A stretch of 64,000 nucleotides of DNA from Kribbella sp. NBC_00382 (GTDB taxonomy: Bacteria > Actinomycetota > Actinomycetes > Propionibacteriales > Kribbellaceae). The stretch is taken from assembly GCF_036067295.1 (NCBI RefSeq), contig NZ_CP107954.1:434001-498000 (forward strand). The letters are read 5' to 3'. The notes under the pieces were generated by a model. That model searched no databases. It saw only the letters and a list, made by a program, of their open reading frames with translations, and had not been told where the DNA came from. The position numbers and the translations under genes were made by a program. Positions 61,950 through 64,000 of this stretch are shown here, in pieces (positions within the stretch are counted from its first letter, which is position 1; every line of letters starts with the position of its first letter).

Positions 61950-64000
61950 GTGGACTCGCAGTTCGCGGCGCTGCTCCGGCGGCACCGGGCGGCCGCCGGG
62001 CTGACCCAGGAGGAGCTGTCCGAGGGCTCCGGGGTGAGCGTCCAGGCAATCAGCACCCTCGAGCGCGGGACCCGGCGCTACCCCCAGCTGAGCACGGTCG
62101 ACGCACTGGCCGAGGCGCTCCACCTGGACGCCGACCAGGCGGCCGCGCTGGCCGCCGCCGCCTCCCGCCGCGGCAAGTCCGAGAAGGCGGCGCCGAAGCC
62201 GTCCCTAGCGGCCTCACCCAGGCAGCTGCCGTTCGCCAGCGGCGACTTCACCGGCCGGGTCCGGGAGATGGAGCTGCTCACGAAGTACCTGACCACCTCC
62301 AAGGGCGTCAGCGTGACCGCCATCACCGGCATGGGCGGGATCGGCAAGACCACACTGGCCATCCACACGGCTCACCAGGTCGCAGAGCACTTCCCGGACG
62401 GCCAGCTGTACCTGGACCTGCGCGGCTTCGGCATCGGCCCACCCCTGGAGCCGCTGGACGCCCTGACCTACCTACTGGAGGACCTGGGCGAGACACCACC
62501 CGTCGACCTCGCCACAGCAACCGCCCGCTTTCGTACTGCGCTCGCCGGCCGCCGCCTGGCATTAGTGCTCGACAACGCCTCCGACCAGGAGCAGGTCCGG
62601 CCCCTCCTCCCGGGGTCGGGCGGCTGCGCGGTCATCGTGACGAGCAGGCGCAGCATGGCCGGTCTGGGTGGCCGCCAGTTCCAGTTGGGCGAGCCACCGC
62701 TGGAGGAGTCCATCGAGATGCTCCGGCGGATCTCAGAGCGGCCGGACGCGCCAGAGGACGAGTGTGCCGAGGTGGTGCGGCAGTGCGGTGGGCTCCCGCT
62801 GGCCATTCGGATGGCGGGCGCCCGGCTGGCATCCCGGCCGACCTGGCCGGTGGCTCACCTTGCCGAGCGACTTGCAGACGGCAGGCGCCGGCTCGACGAG
62901 CTCCAGCTGGACGATTCCGGCGTACGGGCGACGCTGGTGCTGTCGATCGAGCAGTTGGCGGGTAGTGACGACCCGATCGACGTACAGGCCGTCACGATGT
63001 TCGCGCTGCTCGGGTTGTCGGACTCGGTCGATCTCACGTCGGCGCTGGCTGCTGCTCTGTCGGACAGTCCCGAGCCGGAGGCTGTCGTCGTACTGGAGCG
63101 GCTGGTGGACGTGCACCTGCTCGCTACGCCCGGGCCCGGACGGTACCGGTTGCACGACCTTGTACGGGTGGCCGCGCGCGAGTTGGCGGAGCAGATGCTC
63201 ACCGAGCAGGACAAGGCGGCGGCAACCACCAGGTGGATCAGGCGAGTCTCCGCTGTGGTCTGGAAGGCCAGTGAGTTCGCCGGGCACGGGGTGACCCGCG
63301 ACGGCTGGCTCGACAAGGACTGGCTGACCGGTGCTCAAGACCTCTCCAGCCAGGACGACGTACTCAACTGGCTGGACAACGAGCGGGCCAACCTGGTCGG
63401 CATCGTGCAGCAGGCCGCAGTGGACCAGCCCAGCCTCGCAGTACAGCTGGCGATCGGCCTCAACGTGTACTACGCAGTCCGCCGGGCCTGGCTCGAATGG
63501 CTACAGGCCAACGAGGCCGTACTGCGCCTGGTCAGCGGCGGACCCGACCGTATCGCCGAAGGCCTCATCCTGCACGACCTCGGCGCCGCCCATGCCGAGC
63601 TCGGCCAGTACGAGCAGGCCGTCGCTCCCCTGCGCCGGGCAGTCGACACTGCGGATGCCTCCGGCGACGGCAACCTCCAGGCACTCTGCTTGAGCAGCCT
63701 CAGCCACGTACTGGAACGCACCGGCCGCACCACCGACGGCATCCCGTACGCCGAGCGCGCCCGCGAGATCGGATTGCGCCTGGGCATCCCGCCACGGGCC
63801 GCCTGGGCCTGCCTGGCACTCGGCATGCTGTACCTCAAGACAGGGATGCCGGTGGCCGCCCGACGGCACTTCGACGAGGCGATGGAGCTCCTGATCGAGC
63901 CCGGCCTGGAGAAGTACCGCGGCATGATCGCGCAGAACGTCGGCGTCGCGTACCGCGAGGCCGGTCAGTACGACGTGGCCGGCGAATCCCTGCGCGAGAG
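61950..64000 (+). CDS. XRE-NB-ARC-TPR (STAND-type) regulator (3' partial)
   Basis: At least 683 codons, open to the end of the window, so it is incomplete. It starts at GTG 61950 with GGGAGG at 61937-61942. An XRE helix-turn-helix (1-70, GLTQEELSEGSGVSVQAIS) precedes an NB-ARC domain with P-loop GMGGIGKTTLA, PDGQLYLDLRG, LALVLDNA and GLPLAIRMAGARLA, then TPR repeats. The build matches the STAND gene at 58167, which lies beyond mshB in the other direction. The two are probably paralogues. Confidence 0.92.
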   Translation, partial: MDSQFAALLRRHRAAAGLTQEELSEGSGVSVQAISTLERGTRRYPQLSTVDALAEALHLDADQAAALAAAASRRGKSEKAAPKPSLAASPRQLPFASGDFTGRVREMELLTKYLTTSKGVSVTAITGMGGIGKTTLAIHTAHQVAEHFPDGQLYLDLRGFGIGPPLEPLDALTYLLEDLGETPPVDLATATARFRTALAGRRLALVLDNASDQEQVRPLLPGSGGCAVIVTSRRSMAGLGGRQFQLGEPPLEESIEMLRRISERPDAPEDECAEVVRQCGGLPLAIRMAGARLASRPTWPVAHLAERLADGRRRLDELQLDDSGVRATLVLSIEQLAGSDDPIDVQAVTMFALLGLSDSVDLTSALAAALSDSPEPEAVVVLERLVDVHLLATPGPGRYRLHDLVRVAARELAEQMLTEQDKAAATTRWIRRVSAVVWKASEFAGHGVTRDGWLDKDWLTGAQDLSSQDDVLNWLDNERANLVGIVQQAAVDQPSLAVQLAIGLNVYYAVRRAWLEWLQANEAVLRLVSGGPDRIAEGLILHDLGAAHAELGQYEQAVAPLRRAVDTADASGDGNLQALCLSSLSHVLERTGRTTDGIPYAERAREIGLRLGIPPRAAWACLALGMLYLKTGMPVAARRHFDEAMELLIEPGLEKYRGMIAQNVGVAYREAGQYDVAGESLRE

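Noticed and set aside
61928..62965. 345-codon plus-strand frame overlapping the second STAND gene
   Set aside because: It is out of register with the GTG at 61950, whose frame has an XRE domain, a P-loop and TPR repeats and stays open to the window end.

Overview
The window is 64 kb of high-GC, gene-dense DNA with GTG starts, 4-bp ATGA/GTGA overlaps between genes, mycothiol genes (mshB, a mycothiol-type isomerase), a PspA-associated protein and actinobacterial-only small proteins (DUF3117-like, FdxC-like). This is a chromosomal segment of an actinomycete. The gene set and the overall style fit Propionibacteriales, most likely Kribbella or a close relative; that genus call is a judgement from memory, not a search. 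I see no rRNA, tRNA, CRISPR array, prophage or insertion sequence.

The backbone looks like a stretched version of a region that, from memory, is contiguous in Mycobacterium tuberculosis (about Rv1170 to Rv1232). It contains mgtE-N/CBS, DUF1003, mrp, tatB, htrA, anti-sigma and sigE (1-8.9 kb); an O-methyltransferase (18.3 kb); glgC and a divergent glgA/glgM (25.8-29 kb); DUF3117 (30.7 kb); tagA, a DivIVA-domain protein, a LOG-family protein and dapE (35.6-39.3 kb); dapD (50.3 kb); fdxC (52.4 kb); and mshB (60.6 kb). Accessory blocks sit between these anchors.

Region by region. (1) 1-9 kb: envelope stress and maintenance. A SigE sigma factor, zinc anti-sigma factor, RseB-like sensor, HtrA protease and TatB run leftward from a SigE-type promoter. 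On the other strand are an htpX-pspAB pair and an mrp gene preceded by an iron-box-like palindrome. (2) 9-18 kb: a small biotinyl carrier protein, a CGNR regulator divergent from an MFS exporter, an ECF sigma/membrane protein/secreted subtilase operon, and a SIS sugar isomerase divergent from a DeoR regulator with phased TCGAA repeats between them. (3) 18.9-27 kb: a leftward, translationally coupled run encoding tryptophan-kynurenine catabolism from formylkynurenine to aminomuconate (kynureninase, kynurenine monooxygenase, aldehyde dehydrogenase, RidA-type deaminase, 3-hydroxyanthranilate dioxygenase, ACMS decarboxylase, formamidase). It overlaps glgC at its 5' end and has two tiny in-register filler ORFs at its junctions. 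(4) 27-42 kb: glycogen genes, leucyl aminopeptidase, PaaX plus enoyl-CoA hydratase, a snapalysin protease with a LysR gene, and the tagA-DivIVA-LOG-dapE backbone with a 55-codon remnant of an SRPBCC gene. (5) 42-50 kb: a decayed sugar ABC transporter abutting a ribokinase fragment, an intact LacI regulator, a DUF3800 protein next to a large fold-back sequence, an MFS/TipA-MerR pair, and a nucleoside hydrolase. (6) 50-64 kb: dapD, a secreted muralytic-like protein, fdxC, a DHA2 exporter, an orphan PemK-like protein, a VanW protein, and two large XRE-NB-ARC-TPR (STAND) regulators on either side of mshB. The second STAND gene runs off the end of the window.

Convergent gene ends here repeatedly carry long near-perfect hairpins without a T-tract, which I read as bidirectional terminators.
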